This document shows positions 29,063 through 38,724 of a stretch of DNA of 64,000 nt, piece after piece (position 1 is the first letter of the stretch; each line of letters begins with the position of its first letter). Position numbers and translations under genes: made by a program. The stretch is from Streptomyces sp. F63 (GTDB lineage: Bacteria > Actinomycetota > Actinomycetes > Streptomycetales > Streptomycetaceae): NCBI RefSeq assembly GCF_018070345.1, contig NZ_JAGPXX010000002.1, positions 248,001 through 312,000 on the forward strand, given 5' to 3'. The notes beneath the pieces were generated by a model. That model ran no database searches, had not been told where the DNA came from, and was given only the letters and a program-made list of their open reading frames with translations.

Positions 29063-29746
29063 ATGCGCGCGAGACGACAGAGCGGGACACCGGCGGCGGC
29101 ACGGACGGCGCGAGGGACGCGCCGTGCCGCGGCGGGTGTCCTGCTCGCCCTTCCGCTCGTCCTCGCCGCCGCCTGCGGGCAGCCGGACCCCTCCGGCGGC
29201 GGCCGCACCGCCGGCCCCGGGGACGGGGCCGGGGCCGGCCCGAGCCCGTCCCTGCTGAACGTGGTCTTCCTGGCCGAGGGCGAGTGCAGCACCCGCGGCC
29301 GTCAGTCCTTCGACGAGGTGCCGTGCGGCAGCGAGCGCGCCGTGGCCAAGGTGCTGCTCCGCTTCCACGGCGGGACCGAGGACGGGCCGGTCTGCCCGGC
29401 CCGTACGGACTTCCTGCTGCACATCACCGAGCGCCCGGACGGCGTCGGCGATACCGGCGACGGCGGCTCCGATGCCCGGCGCGGCTACGCCTGCATGCGC
29501 AACCTGGAGCCGCCGCACCCCGGCGACCCGGGCGGCGGTGGCGGCCCGCGCACGATCGCGGGCGACTGCGTCCGGCTGACCCGGAAGAACGAGGTCCGGG
29601 AGGTCTCCTGTGCCGAATCCGCCGTGCCCGCACCGGAGTTCAAGGTAATCAAGGCGGTCGCCAAGCGCTCCGCCTGCCCCACGTCCACGGACCTGTACGT
29701 CCGGCTGGGCGGCGACAAGCCCACCGGCTGCGCCCGGCGTCTCTGA
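29063..29746 (+). CDS. Putative lipoprotein of unknown function
   Basis: 227-residue protein with a lipoprotein signal: a basic start (MRARRQSG), a hydrophobic core (VLLALPLVLAAAC) and a lipobox Cys near residue 36. The mature part has seven further Cys (for example CSTRGRQ, CPARTDF, CMRNLEP and CPTSTDLY), which suggests disulphides outside the cell. It follows the GH3 gene by 113 bp on the same strand. The conserved FDEVPC and KVLLRF segments recall small secreted Streptomyces proteins, but I assign no function. Confidence 0.75.
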   Translation: MRARRQSGTPAAARTARGTRRAAAGVLLALPLVLAAACGQPDPSGGGRTAGPGDGAGAGPSPSLLNVVFLAEGECSTRGRQSFDEVPCGSERAVAKVLLRFHGGTEDGPVCPARTDFLLHITERPDGVGDTGDGGSDARRGYACMRNLEPPHPGDPGGGGGPRTIAGDCVRLTRKNEVREVSCAESAVPAPEFKVIKAVAKRSACPTSTDLYVRLGGDKPTGCARRL

Positions 29747-29869
29747 GCCCCGGGCGGGAGATTCCCGTCCCGGCGGGCCCCGGGCGGGCGCCGCCGTCAG
29801 CCCGGCGCCCACCCGTGCCGTACGGCCGCTCCGTGGACCGCGGTGCCGTACGGCCGTTCCGGGCCGCGC

Positions 29870-31381
29870 CTACGGCCGCAGGGCGTTCCGCGCTTCGACG
29901 GGTTTCCGGTCGAGCCGCGCGTCCCGCTCGGCCAGCGGTTCGGCCTTCGAGGCGTCGCGGCGGACGGCGGCGGGCGCCACGCCCGCCCACTCCAGGACTT
30001 CGGCGGTGGCCTTGTCCCGTTCCTCCTCCGCCAGTCCGGCGATGTTCGCCCCGTGGTTGGCACCGGGCGCGGTGAAGACGTACGCGTCGCGCGCGCCCTT
30101 GCCGGGGCGGAACCGCTCCGCGCCCCACGGGTCGTTCTCGCCGTAGACGAAGAGCATCCGCTCCGCACGGTGGCGCACCCAGCGGTCGATGTCGTCCATC
30201 ACCCGGCCCCGCCAGCGCATCGGGATGTCGCGGGGAACGTAGCTGCGCGGCTGGTAGATGCCCGGGTGGCGGAGCAGGCCGTCCAGGTGCGGGGTGCGAA
30301 AGGAGGGCCAGCCCAGTTCGGTCCCGGCCTGGTAGAAGTACGGCGCGTAGTCGGCGAGGACCTGGTCGGTGTAGAAGGAGAAGCCGGACACCTCGTCGAC
30401 GAAGGTGTAGAGGGTGCCGGTGGAGGCCGTGGGCTCGGGCACCTCGGCGCAGTCCGCCTCCGTCCGGTACTGCCAGAAGGCCCAGACCAGGTCGAGGACG
30501 ACGTTCTCGTACGCCTTGTCGGCGCTGCCGACCGTGGTGAAGGTGGCTCCGTTCTCGCGGGCCCAGTCCTCATAGCGCCGGACGATCTCGTCGCGGCGGA
30601 CGAGGACCTCGCGCTGGACGGCGTTCAGCGCGGCCCGGCACTCCGGTGTGGAGACCTGTTCGAAGAAGCGGTCGTAGGCGGAGTCCTCGCGGTTGCGGAC
30701 GTCGTTGGGTGCGACGTAGGCGATGGTGCCGTCCATGTCGTCCGGGTGGAAGCGGCGGTAGTAGGTGGCGGTCATGCCGCCCTTGCTGCCGCCGGTGGAC
30801 AGCCAGTTGGCGCGGTAGATCCGCTTGAGGGCCCGGAAGAGGCGGTGCTGGTCGTCGGCGGCCTGCCGGATGTCCAGCCTGGACCAGTCGGCCGGATCGG
30901 GACGGGAGGGGCTGAAGTAGCGGTACTCCAGGGAGACCTGGTTGCCGTCCACGATGCGGGTGGGCTCGCTGCGGCCCGGCCGGGGGGAGACGTGGTAGCC
31001 GGAGGTGTGGAAGACCACCGGCCGGCTGGTGTCCTTGTGCAGCAGCGTGAGCCGCTGCCGGAAGGTGCCGAGGTACGGGCGGCGGTGGTCCACCGGCTGG
31101 GTGTACCGCAGGACGAAGAACCGGTAGCCGTCGACCGGCTTCTCCTCCACCAGGCTCATGCCCCGGATCGCGAGGATCCGGTCCTTGATGTCGGCCGGTT
31201 CGGTGCGTTCGGTGCCGCGGGCGCCGTCGGTGCCGCCGGTGCCGCCGGGGGTGCCCGCGGCGCGCGTCGTGCCCGTGCCGGCGGCCTCCGTGGCCGTGTT
31301 CGCGGCGGCCGGCGCCGTTCCGGTGCCCAGGGTGCCCAGGAACACCGCCAGCGCCGGCAGCCACGTCAACGCCTTGCGCAT
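29870..31381 (-). CDS. Secreted tripeptidyl/prolyl aminopeptidase, S37 (PS-10) family
   Basis: 503-residue exported serine peptidase. A Sec-type signal (MRKALTWLPALAVFLGTLG) is followed by a Gly/Thr-rich segment to about residue 60. The alpha/beta-hydrolase core has the family nucleophile elbow LSTGGSKGGMT (Ser ~199), with Asp probably in VYGENDPW and His in PGANHGANI. Streptomyces enzymes of this class remove tripeptides from secreted proteins, often after Pro. GGGAGG lies upstream of the ATG. It is leftward and monocistronic. Confidence 0.87.
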   Translation of the reverse strand: MRKALTWLPALAVFLGTLGTGTAPAAANTATEAAGTGTTRAAGTPGGTGGTDGARGTERTEPADIKDRILAIRGMSLVEEKPVDGYRFFVLRYTQPVDHRRPYLGTFRQRLTLLHKDTSRPVVFHTSGYHVSPRPGRSEPTRIVDGNQVSLEYRYFSPSRPDPADWSRLDIRQAADDQHRLFRALKRIYRANWLSTGGSKGGMTATYYRRFHPDDMDGTIAYVAPNDVRNREDSAYDRFFEQVSTPECRAALNAVQREVLVRRDEIVRRYEDWARENGATFTTVGSADKAYENVVLDLVWAFWQYRTEADCAEVPEPTASTGTLYTFVDEVSGFSFYTDQVLADYAPYFYQAGTELGWPSFRTPHLDGLLRHPGIYQPRSYVPRDIPMRWRGRVMDDIDRWVRHRAERMLFVYGENDPWGAERFRPGKGARDAYVFTAPGANHGANIAGLAEEERDKATAEVLEWAGVAPAAVRRDASKAEPLAERDARLDRKPVEARNALRP

Positions 31382-31519
31382 CCGCCCTCCCCGAGTTCGC
31401 GTGAGCCTGCGAACCTAGCGGGCAGGGCGGCCGTCCGCCAGACCGCCGTGCCGGTGCGGCCCGAACGGGCACCGGGCCGGGGCGCGCGGCGGCACCCCGG
31501 CCCGGGACGGGGACGGCAG

Positions 31520-31548
31520 CGGCACCGGCACCGCCCGTGCCGGTGCCG
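31520..31548 (-). terminator. Hairpin terminator of the solute-binding lipoprotein gene
   Basis: An 11-bp stem (CGGCACCGGCA and TGCCGGTGCCG, 31520-31530/31538-31548) with a 7-nt loop begins 16 nt past the stop codon at 31564. Confidence 0.7.
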
Positions 31549-31563
31549 CCGGTGCCGCCGGTG

Positions 31564-32835
31564 TCAGTTGGCGTTCTCCGTGGCCTCGGCCTCCCGCTGG
31601 AGCGTCTGCAGCACGCTCCCCGGGTTGCCGCCCTCCTCCACCGTGGTGCCGATCTCCCGGCGCAGGGTGCGGACGGTGGGGGCCCAGGACACCTTGTCGA
31701 CCGGGTACAGCTGGGCGGTGCGCAACTGGTCCAGGAACTCCCAGACGTTCCGGTGCGACTCGTCGGCGCGCATCTCGTCGAAGGCGGAGTTGGTCACCGG
31801 CAGCAGGTCGTACTGCGCGGCGAACTTGAGGACGTTCTCCTTCTCGTAGACGAAGTTGAGGAAGGCGCTGATCTCCTTGCGGTGCCCGTTCTGCTTGAAG
31901 GCCGTCATCCAGTCGGCGACTCCGGTGGTGGCCGTGGACGGCTTCTGCTGACCGGGCAGCGGTGCCATGCCGAAGTCGATGCCGCCCTCCTGGGCGCGTT
32001 CCATCAGCGTCGGGTGCCCGTTGAGCATGGCGATCTCGCCGCGGATGAAGGCGTCGTAGACGTCCTGGCGGTTCGTCTTGGACGGGGAGCGGTTGGTGAG
32101 CTCCTTGGCGACCATCTCGTCGCGCAGCCATTCGAAGGCCCGGACGTTCTCGGGGGCGTCGAAGATGTAGCTGCCGGTGTTGTCGGTGTAGCCGCCGCCG
32201 GCGCTGAGCATCCAGTTGAGCGTTTCGGCCTGCGCCTCCTCCGGGCCCAGCGGCAGTCCGTACGGGGTCTCGACGCCGGACTGCTTGAGCGCGACGGCGT
32301 CCGCCTGGAGCTCGTCCCAGGTCTTCGGCGGGCTGTCGATGCCGGCCTGCTTCAGCAGCTTCTTGTTGTAGAAGAACACCCGGGTGCTGGCGGTGAACGG
32401 CAGGCCGTACTGCTTGCGGTTGGCGGTGCCCGCTTCGGAGACGGCGCGCACGAAGTCGGCCTGGGCGGGGATGGAGAGCAGCTCGTCGGCGCTGTAGAGC
32501 CTGCCCTCGGCCGCGTAGTCGGCGTAGGTGGCGATCTGGGCCATGTCCGGCGCCTTGCCGGCCTTCACCAGGTCGGCGACCTTGCGGTCGACCTCGCCGC
32601 GTTCGTAGACGTCGACATCGACCGCTATCTCCGGGTGCTCGAACTGGAATTCGCCGATGAGCTGGTCCCAGTATCTCTTGGAACTGGTGCCGGATCTGTC
32701 GCCGTATTCGGTCACGATCAGCTTGAGCTGGGCATCACCGCTCTCCGCGGTGGCACTGTCGCCGCACGCCGAGAGGGTCAGGACCAGACCGGCCGAGAGA
32801 CCCGCCGCCATCGGACCGAGGAAACGCCGCTGCAC
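31564..32835 (-). CDS. ABC transporter sugar-binding lipoprotein (family 1)
   Basis: 423-residue extracellular solute-binding protein. The signal peptide ends in lipobox LTLSAC, so it is anchored to the membrane. SBP_bac_1 features are clear: KVADLVKAGKAPDMAQIATYADY near residue 90, YGLPFTASTRVFFYNKKLLKQAG and the later GVADWMTAFKQ segment. Such proteins feed sugars or oligosaccharides to MalFG-like permeases. None is adjacent: the downstream gene is a peptidase and the upstream one an exporter. It is therefore an orphan that must use permeases encoded elsewhere. The GTG start at 32835 has only a distant AAGG. Confidence 0.87.
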   Translation of the reverse strand: MQRRFLGPMAAGLSAGLVLTLSACGDSATAESGDAQLKLIVTEYGDRSGTSSKRYWDQLIGEFQFEHPEIAVDVDVYERGEVDRKVADLVKAGKAPDMAQIATYADYAAEGRLYSADELLSIPAQADFVRAVSEAGTANRKQYGLPFTASTRVFFYNKKLLKQAGIDSPPKTWDELQADAVALKQSGVETPYGLPLGPEEAQAETLNWMLSAGGGYTDNTGSYIFDAPENVRAFEWLRDEMVAKELTNRSPSKTNRQDVYDAFIRGEIAMLNGHPTLMERAQEGGIDFGMAPLPGQQKPSTATTGVADWMTAFKQNGHRKEISAFLNFVYEKENVLKFAAQYDLLPVTNSAFDEMRADESHRNVWEFLDQLRTAQLYPVDKVSWAPTVRTLRREIGTTVEEGGNPGSVLQTLQREAEATENAN

Positions 32836-32980
32836 TGCACTACCGCCTTCTGCTCACGATGCGAAACCGCCGCACCGATCAAAACCGGACACGGCGCGAC
32901 TTATGAGTTTCCATCGCGGGACGTTCCCGGTCTACGCCACGGTGCGTATCGCTTAGGTATCGAAGCGGAACCGCCGGGTG

Positions 32981-35900
32981 TCACACCCCCGCGGTTTCCG
33001 GCTCTCCGGCGAAGGTGCGCCACAGCCGGGCGTAGTGCCCGTCCGCGGCGAGCAGTTCGGCGTGGGTGCCGTCCTCGACGACCCGGCCGTGGTCCATGAC
33101 GACCACCCGGTCGGCGCGGGCGGCGGTGGTCAGGCGATGGGCGACCACGAGGGTCGTCCGCCGGCCCGCCAGCCGGTCCGTGGCCTGGTTGACCAGGGCC
33201 TCCGTCGCCAGGTCCAGCGCGGCCGTCGCCTCGTCGAGCAGCAGGACGTCCGGGTCGACGAGCTCGGCGCGGGCCAGTGCGATCAACTGCCGCTGACCGG
33301 CGGACAGATTGCGGCCCCGCTCGGAGACCTCGTGCAGATAGCCGCCGTCGAGCGAGGCGACCATCTCGTGCGCGCCGACGGCCCGTGCGGCGGCCTCCAC
33401 TTCGGCGTCGGTGGCGTCCGGACGCCCGTAGGCGATGGCGTCCCGCACAGTGCCCGGGAAGAGATACGACTCCTGCGGCACGACCCCCAGCCGGTGGCGG
33501 TATCCGGCCAGATCCAGTGCGCGCAGATCGGTGCCGTCGACCAGCACGGCACCCTCGGTCGGATCGTAGAAACGGGCGACGAGCTTGACGAGCGTGGACT
33601 TGCCCGCGCCGGTCTCACCGACGAACGCCACCGTCTGCCCGGGCGGGATCCGCAGATCCACCCCGGCCAGCGCCTCCTCCGGGACACCGTCCCCCGCGGC
33701 GGCCCCGTAGCGGAACCGGACACCGTCGAAGACGATCTCCCCGCGCAGCTCCCGCACCTCGCGCGGGTGTTCGGCCGGCGCCGTGCTGGTCGGCTCCCGC
33801 AGCAGCTCCTGGATGCGGCGGAGCGACACCGCCGCCTGCTGGTAGCCGTCGAACACCTGCGAGAGCTGCTGCACCGGCGCGAAGAACAGATCAATGTAGA
33901 GCAGATAGGCGACGAGCGCGCCCGCCGTCAGCGTCCCCTCGCTCACCCGCCCCGCGCCCACGATCAGCACGGCCGCCGCCGCGACGGACGCGAGCAGCTG
34001 CACGAACGGGAAGTAGACGGAAATCAGCCACTGCCCGCGCACCCGCGCCTGCCGGTAGCCGTCGCTGCGCCGGGTGAAGCGCTCGATGCCGTCCCGCTCG
34101 CGGCGGAACGCCTGGACGATGCGGAGCCCGGCCACGCTCTCCTGGAGGTCGCCGTTGACGACGCTGACCCGCTCCCGCGCCAGCTCGTACGCCTTGACGC
34201 TCTGGCGCCGGAAGAAGACGGTCCCCGCGATCAGCACCGGCAGGGTGCTGAAGACGACCAGCGCCAGTTCGACGTCGATGACGACCAGGACGACCAGGAT
34301 GCCGGAGAAGGTGAGGAGTGAGACCAGCGCGGTGACGAGCCCGGTCTGCAGGAAGGTGGAGAGCGCGTCCACGTCCGTGGTCATCCGGGTCATGATGCGG
34401 CCGGTCAGCTCGCGCTCGTAGTAGTCCAGACCGAGCCGCTGGAGCTGCGCGAAGATCTTCACGCGGAGGCTGTAGAGGATGCGCTCACCGGTGCGGCCCG
34501 TCATCCGCGTCTCGCCGATCTGCGCGGCCCACTGGGCGAGGACCACCAGCAGGGCCACGCCGGAGGCCGCCCACACCGCGCCGAGCGCCAGCCGCTGCAC
34601 GCCCTCGTCGATGCCGTGCCGGATGAGGACGGGGAGCAGCAGTCCGGCTCCCGCGTCGACGGCCACCAGCAGCAGGGCCAGCAGCAGGGGCCGGCCGAAG
34701 CCGTGCAGCAGCCGCCGCAGCCCGTAGTCCCGCTCGGGCCGGCGGGCCCGTTCCTCGTCGATGCCGGGGACGTCGGTGGCGGGCGGCAGCGCGGCCACCT
34801 TGGCCAGCAGCTCCGGGGTGGCGGGCATCCCGGCCAGTGCTCCGGCGATGCCGGGGCCGGCCGCCGCGCCGGCCGCGGCCGGGCGGGCGGCGGCGGACGC
34901 GGACGCGGCCGCGGCGGAACCCGTCGCGCCCGGCGACTCCCCGGCGCGGCGCCACAGTTCGGGGGTGACGCGCTCGGCCACCCGGCGGCGGGAACTGACG
35001 GGCTCGGCCGCCATCTCGGCCTCGGCGTCGAGCTCGGCCTCGAAGTCCTCGAAGTCCTCGAAGTCGCCCGGCTCCCCGGCGTCCCGCCGGCCGTGTCCCG
35101 GCCGCCGGTCCCCGTCCCGTTCCCGGGCCCGCTCGCGCTCCGCCTCCCGTTCGCGGTCCGCGAGCCGGGCCACCGGGTCCCGTTCGACGCCGCCGAGTTC
35201 GTCCGGGTCGGTCAGCAGACGGCGGTAGAGCGCGGAGCGCCGCTCCAGCTCCTCGTGGGTTCCGGTGTCCGACAGCCGGCCCCGGTCGAGGACGGCGATG
35301 CGGTCGGCGAGGGCCAGGGTGGAGCGCCGGTGGGCGATCAGCAGGGTGGTCCGGCCAGCCATCACGCCGCGCAGCGCCGCGTGGATCTCGTGCTCCACGC
35401 GGGCGTCGACGGCCGAGGTGGCGTCGTCGAGGAGCAGCAGCCGGGGGTCGGTGAGGATGGCGCGGGCGAGGGCGATGCGCTGGCGCTGGCCGCCGGAGAG
35501 GGTGAGGCCCTGCTCGCCGACCCTGGTGTCGTAGCCGTCGGGCAGGGCCTCGATGAAGCCCTCGGCCTGGGCGGCGCGGGCGGCGGCCCGCACCTGCTCC
35601 TCGGAGGCGGTGGGGTTGCCGTAGGCGATGTTGGCGCGGACGGTGTCGGAGAAGAGGAAGCTGTCCTCCGGTACGAGGCCGATGGCGGCCCGCAACGAGT
35701 CGAACGTCAGATCGCGGACGTCGTGCCCGCCGACCCGGACGGCGCCCTCCGACGCGTCGTAGAAGCGGGGCAGCAGCAGGGAGACGGTGGACTTGCCGCT
35801 GCCGGAGGCCCCGACGACGGCCACGGTCTCCCCCTGTGCGATGGAGAGCGAGAAGTCCTTCAGGACGGGACGCTCGGGGTCGTAGCCGAAGGTCACCCGG

Positions 35901-37201
35901 TCGAACTCGACGGTCGCGGGCGCGTCGGCGGGCAGCTCCCGGGCGCCGGGCCGCTCGTCGAGGGCCGGCTCGGTGTCGATCAGCTCCAGGACGCGCTCCA
36001 CGCCGGCGCGGGCCTGCTGGCCGACGGTGAGCACCATGGTCAGCATCCGGACCGGGCCGACGAGCTGGGCGAGGTAGGTGGAGAAGGCGACGAAGGTGCC
36101 CAGGGTGATCTGCCCGCGGGTGGCCATCCAGCCACCGAGCGCCAGCATCGCCACCTGGGCGAGGGACGGCACGGCCTGCAGGGCGGGGGTGTAGCGGGAG
36201 TTGAGGCGGACGGTCCGCATCCGCCCGGCGAACAGCCTGCGGCTGACCTCGCGGAGCTTCCCGCTCTCCTGCTCCTCCTGGCCGAACCCCTTGACGACGC
36301 GGACGCCGGTGACGGCGCCGTCCACGATCCCGGCGACGGCCGCCGCCTGCCCCTGGGCGTACCAGGTGGCGGGGAACAGCCGCTTGCGGCTGCGGTCGGC
36401 CAGGAACCACAGCGCGGGCGCCATCGCCAGGGCGACCAGGGTGAGCAGCGGCGACAGCCACAGCATCACGGCGAGCGAGATGACGAACAGCAGGACGTTG
36501 CCGATCGTCATCGGCAGCATGAACAGCAGGCCCTGGATGAGCTGGAGGTCGCTGGTGGCGCGGCCGACCACCTGGCCGGTGGAGAGCTCGCCCTGCCGCC
36601 GCCCGTCGAGCCGGACCAGGGAGCGGTACATGTCGGTGCGCAGGTCGTGCTGGACGTCGAGGGCCAGCCGCCCGCCGTAGTAGCGGCGGACGTAGGTGAA
36701 GGCGTAGACGGCGAGGGCCGCGCCGACCAGGGCGCCGGCCCAGGGGGCCATCGGGCGGCTGTGCTCGACCACCACGTCGTCGATGATGAGCTTGGTGACC
36801 AGCGGGACGAGCGCCATCACGGCCATACCGCCGAGCGAGGAGCCCAGGGCCAGGAGGGTGTTCCGCCGGTACCGCCAGGCGTAGCCGGTCAGCCGCCGGG
36901 CCCAGCCCTGCGGCGGCCGCTGCTCCTTCTCCCGGCCCGGCCCGCCGGACGGGGCGCCGCCGCCGGGGCCGCCCTGGCCGCCGGGGCCGCCCTGGCCGCC
37001 GGGTCCGCCGGAGCCGCCGTGTTCGCCCGAGCCGCCGTGTTCGCCGGAGCCGCCGGAGCCGCCGTGTTCGCCGGAGCCGCCCGGCTCTCCGGAACCCCCG
37101 GCGCCGCCCGGCTCCCCGGCCGCCCCGCGCCCGCCGCTCCCGGTCCCCTTCTCCGGTCCCGCTCCGGGCCGATCAGCCGCCTCCGTCGCCGTGCCGCCCA
37201 C
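32981..37201 (-). CDS. Fused double ABC exporter (two TMD-NBD units in one chain)
   Basis: 1406-residue protein equal to a complete heterodimeric exporter. Unit 1: six helices, Walker A GASGSGKST, signature LTLSGGQRQR, Walker B LLLLDDATSA. Unit 2: six helices, Walker A GETGAGKST, signature NLSAGQRQL, Walker B VLLLDEATAA. Unit 1 has Asp (DDATS) where the catalytic Glu belongs, so site 1 is probably degenerate, as in many asymmetric exporters. A Gly/Ser/Glu/His-rich N-terminus (about 20-100) precedes the first helix, and an acidic linker with FEDFEDFEAELDAEAEM joins the halves. GTG at 37201 has GGAGG six bases upstream. Substrate unknown (drug, peptide or lipid). Confidence 0.9.
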   Translation of the reverse strand: MGGTATEAADRPGAGPEKGTGSGGRGAAGEPGGAGGSGEPGGSGEHGGSGGSGEHGGSGEHGGSGGPGGQGGPGGQGGPGGGAPSGGPGREKEQRPPQGWARRLTGYAWRYRRNTLLALGSSLGGMAVMALVPLVTKLIIDDVVVEHSRPMAPWAGALVGAALAVYAFTYVRRYYGGRLALDVQHDLRTDMYRSLVRLDGRRQGELSTGQVVGRATSDLQLIQGLLFMLPMTIGNVLLFVISLAVMLWLSPLLTLVALAMAPALWFLADRSRKRLFPATWYAQGQAAAVAGIVDGAVTGVRVVKGFGQEEQESGKLREVSRRLFAGRMRTVRLNSRYTPALQAVPSLAQVAMLALGGWMATRGQITLGTFVAFSTYLAQLVGPVRMLTMVLTVGQQARAGVERVLELIDTEPALDERPGARELPADAPATVEFDRVTFGYDPERPVLKDFSLSIAQGETVAVVGASGSGKSTVSLLLPRFYDASEGAVRVGGHDVRDLTFDSLRAAIGLVPEDSFLFSDTVRANIAYGNPTASEEQVRAAARAAQAEGFIEALPDGYDTRVGEQGLTLSGGQRQRIALARAILTDPRLLLLDDATSAVDARVEHEIHAALRGVMAGRTTLLIAHRRSTLALADRIAVLDRGRLSDTGTHEELERRSALYRRLLTDPDELGGVERDPVARLADREREAERERARERDGDRRPGHGRRDAGEPGDFEDFEDFEAELDAEAEMAAEPVSSRRRVAERVTPELWRRAGESPGATGSAAAASASAAARPAAAGAAAGPGIAGALAGMPATPELLAKVAALPPATDVPGIDEERARRPERDYGLRRLLHGFGRPLLLALLLVAVDAGAGLLLPVLIRHGIDEGVQRLALGAVWAASGVALLVVLAQWAAQIGETRMTGRTGERILYSLRVKIFAQLQRLGLDYYERELTGRIMTRMTTDVDALSTFLQTGLVTALVSLLTFSGILVVLVVIDVELALVVFSTLPVLIAGTVFFRRQSVKAYELARERVSVVNGDLQESVAGLRIVQAFRRERDGIERFTRRSDGYRQARVRGQWLISVYFPFVQLLASVAAAAVLIVGAGRVSEGTLTAGALVAYLLYIDLFFAPVQQLSQVFDGYQQAAVSLRRIQELLREPTSTAPAEHPREVRELRGEIVFDGVRFRYGAAAGDGVPEEALAGVDLRIPPGQTVAFVGETGAGKSTLVKLVARFYDPTEGAVLVDGTDLRALDLAGYRHRLGVVPQESYLFPGTVRDAIAYGRPDATDAEVEAAARAVGAHEMVASLDGGYLHEVSERGRNLSAGQRQLIALARAELVDPDVLLLDEATAALDLATEALVNQATDRLAGRRTTLVVAHRLTTAARADRVVVMDHGRVVEDGTHAELLAADGHYARLWRTFAGEPETAGV
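36945..37125. repeat. Gly-rich coding repeats at the 5' end of the ABC exporter gene
   Basis: Imperfect 15- to 18-bp in-frame repeats (GCCGCCGTGTTCGCC and CCGCCCTGGCCGCCGGGG classes on the + strand) encode repeated GGSGEH and GGQGGP units. Confidence 0.75.
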
Positions 37202-37761
37202 CGATGACCTCCGTCGTCCCCGCTCGTGCGGTGCCGTGGCCGTCCCACGGCACCACGATCGAGAACACCTCGGGCGGCCGTTTTTGTTTCGCCCGCGCGT
37301 TCCCACTTTGGTCGGGAGTCCGCCCGGTCGCAGGTCCCGGTCCTCCGGTCGGAGCACGCCCGGGACCGCGGGACGAGGGCGGGCGCGCCTCATGTCCGCA
37401 CGCCAGTGGCCGACCCGGCCGGGGCTGTCCGGGCGGCCGAGCGCGCACAGGATCACTTCCCGGCGGTCGTCTCCCATGCCGTCGCGGACCCCGGCGGCGG
37501 CCGGCGCGGTACAGAGGTCTCCTCCGGACACCGCCCCTGGACCGGGCGACTTGGGTTCACCTCCGCTGGACGCCCGCGCGGAGCCGGAAGACGCCGGGCT
37601 CACCCTGCGGAAGGAGCGGCGGGAATGCGGAGCCGAGCACGGCGGTTCCCCTGGTCACAAGGGCGGTACCGCTGGTTCCGGCACCCGGCGCGGACGGCGG
37701 CGGCCCGCCGTGGCGCACCGGCCGGACGCGAGCCCGGACGGATACCGAAGGAGCAGACGCC
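37202..37761. other. Intergenic region with 10-bp inverted repeat
   Basis: 560 bp without a convincing gene, holding the divergent promoters of the ABC exporter and the PIG-L gene. A 10-bp inverted repeat (GGTGCCGTGG at 37230-37239, CCACGGCACC at 37245-37254) lies about 30 bp before the exporter start and could be an operator or leader hairpin. A T-rich patch (GTTTTTGTTTC, about 37280) is the only AT-rich point. Confidence 0.6.
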
Positions 37762-38724
37762 GTGCCCGACCCGACCACGCGGCCCGCCGACGACGCCCGC
37801 GAGGGCGCGCCCCGTGACCGCGCCGTCCCCGCGGCCCCTGTCCCCGCCGTGCTCCCGGAACCCCGGCCGGACCCGGACGGCCGGCGCGGTCCGCAGGGCC
37901 CGTACGGTGCTCCGCATCCCGCGCACAGCCCGGACGACCGGACCGGCCGGGAGGACCGGACCGGCCGGGAGGACCGGACCGGTCCGTACGCCCCGGACGG
38001 CGCCGGAGCCCCGGACACCCCTCGGCCCCCGACCGACCGCCTCCCCCGCTGGCGTTCGGTTCTGGCGGTCGTCGCCCACCCCGACGACGAGTCCTTCGCC
38101 CTCGGCGCCCTCCTCGACGCCTTCGCGGCGGACGGCGCGACGGTCTCCGTCCTCTGCCTGACCCACGGCGAGGCGTCCACGCTGCACGGCGTCGAGGGAG
38201 ACCTGGACCGGTTGCGCGCGGAGGAACTGGCCGGAGCAGCGTCCGTCCTCGGGGCCGGCGACGTGCGGCTGCTGGCCTACCCGGACGGCCGCCTCTCTGC
38301 CACCGACCCGGAAGAACTCGCCGACCGCGTCGAGGCCGTGGCCCGGGAAACCGGCCCGGACGGGCTCCTGGTCTTCGACCCCACCGGCGTCACCGGCCAT
38401 CCCGACCACGCCGCCGCCACGGCCGCCGCCCTGCGCGCGGCCGACGGCCTCGGCCTGCCCGTCCTGGGCTGGACGATCCCCGAGGCGGTGGCCGGCCGGC
38501 TCCGCCGGGAGCACGGCGCCGCGTTCGACGGCCACCCGCCCGAGGCCGTCGACCTCACCGTCACGGTGGACCGCGCCCGGCAGCTGAAGGCCGTCGCCTG
38601 CCACCGCAGCCAGGCCGTCCCCGGCAGCGTCCTCTGGCGCCGCCTCGAACTCCTCGGCGACCGCGAACACCTGCGCCTGCTCCGCCCGACGGGTACTGCC
38701 ACCGGCGCACCGTCACCTCGCTGA
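37762..38724 (+). CDS. PIG-L/LmbE family deacetylase
   Basis: 320-residue zinc-dependent N-deacetylase. The metal-binding motif AHPDDE is at about residue 102-107 and the matching HPDH further on, as in MshB, Mca and LmbE-type enzymes that deacetylate N-acetylglucosaminyl compounds. About 90 N-terminal residues are a Pro/Asp/Arg-rich extension with the repeat GREDRT. GTG at 37762 is chosen from AAGGAG eight bases upstream. Without neighbours in a thiol or antibiotic pathway the substrate is open; mycothiol metabolism is possible but its two standard enzymes look different. Confidence 0.87.
   Translation: MPDPTTRPADDAREGAPRDRAVPAAPVPAVLPEPRPDPDGRRGPQGPYGAPHPAHSPDDRTGREDRTGREDRTGPYAPDGAGAPDTPRPPTDRLPRWRSVLAVVAHPDDESFALGALLDAFAADGATVSVLCLTHGEASTLHGVEGDLDRLRAEELAGAASVLGAGDVRLLAYPDGRLSATDPEELADRVEAVARETGPDGLLVFDPTGVTGHPDHAAATAAALRAADGLGLPVLGWTIPEAVAGRLRREHGAAFDGHPPEAVDLTVTVDRARQLKAVACHRSQAVPGSVLWRRLELLGDREHLRLLRPTGTATGAPSPR
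37938..37982. repeat. Tandem repeat in the 5' region of the PIG-L gene
   Basis: Two 18-bp copies of GACCGGACCGGCCGGGAG, plus a partial third, encode repeated DRTGRE units. Confidence 0.8.

Noticed and set aside
26346..29102. Leftward frame of about 2.7 kb covering the GH3 gene
   Set aside because: It is antisense to a clearly real GH3 gene and starts within the lipoprotein gene. Only its last ~320 bp hold real homology (the EamA remnant).
37623..37900. Frame starting MRSRARRFPWSQG after AAGGAG
   Set aside because: It is entirely Arg/Ala/Pro-rich, overlaps the PIG-L start in another register and has no homology I recognise.
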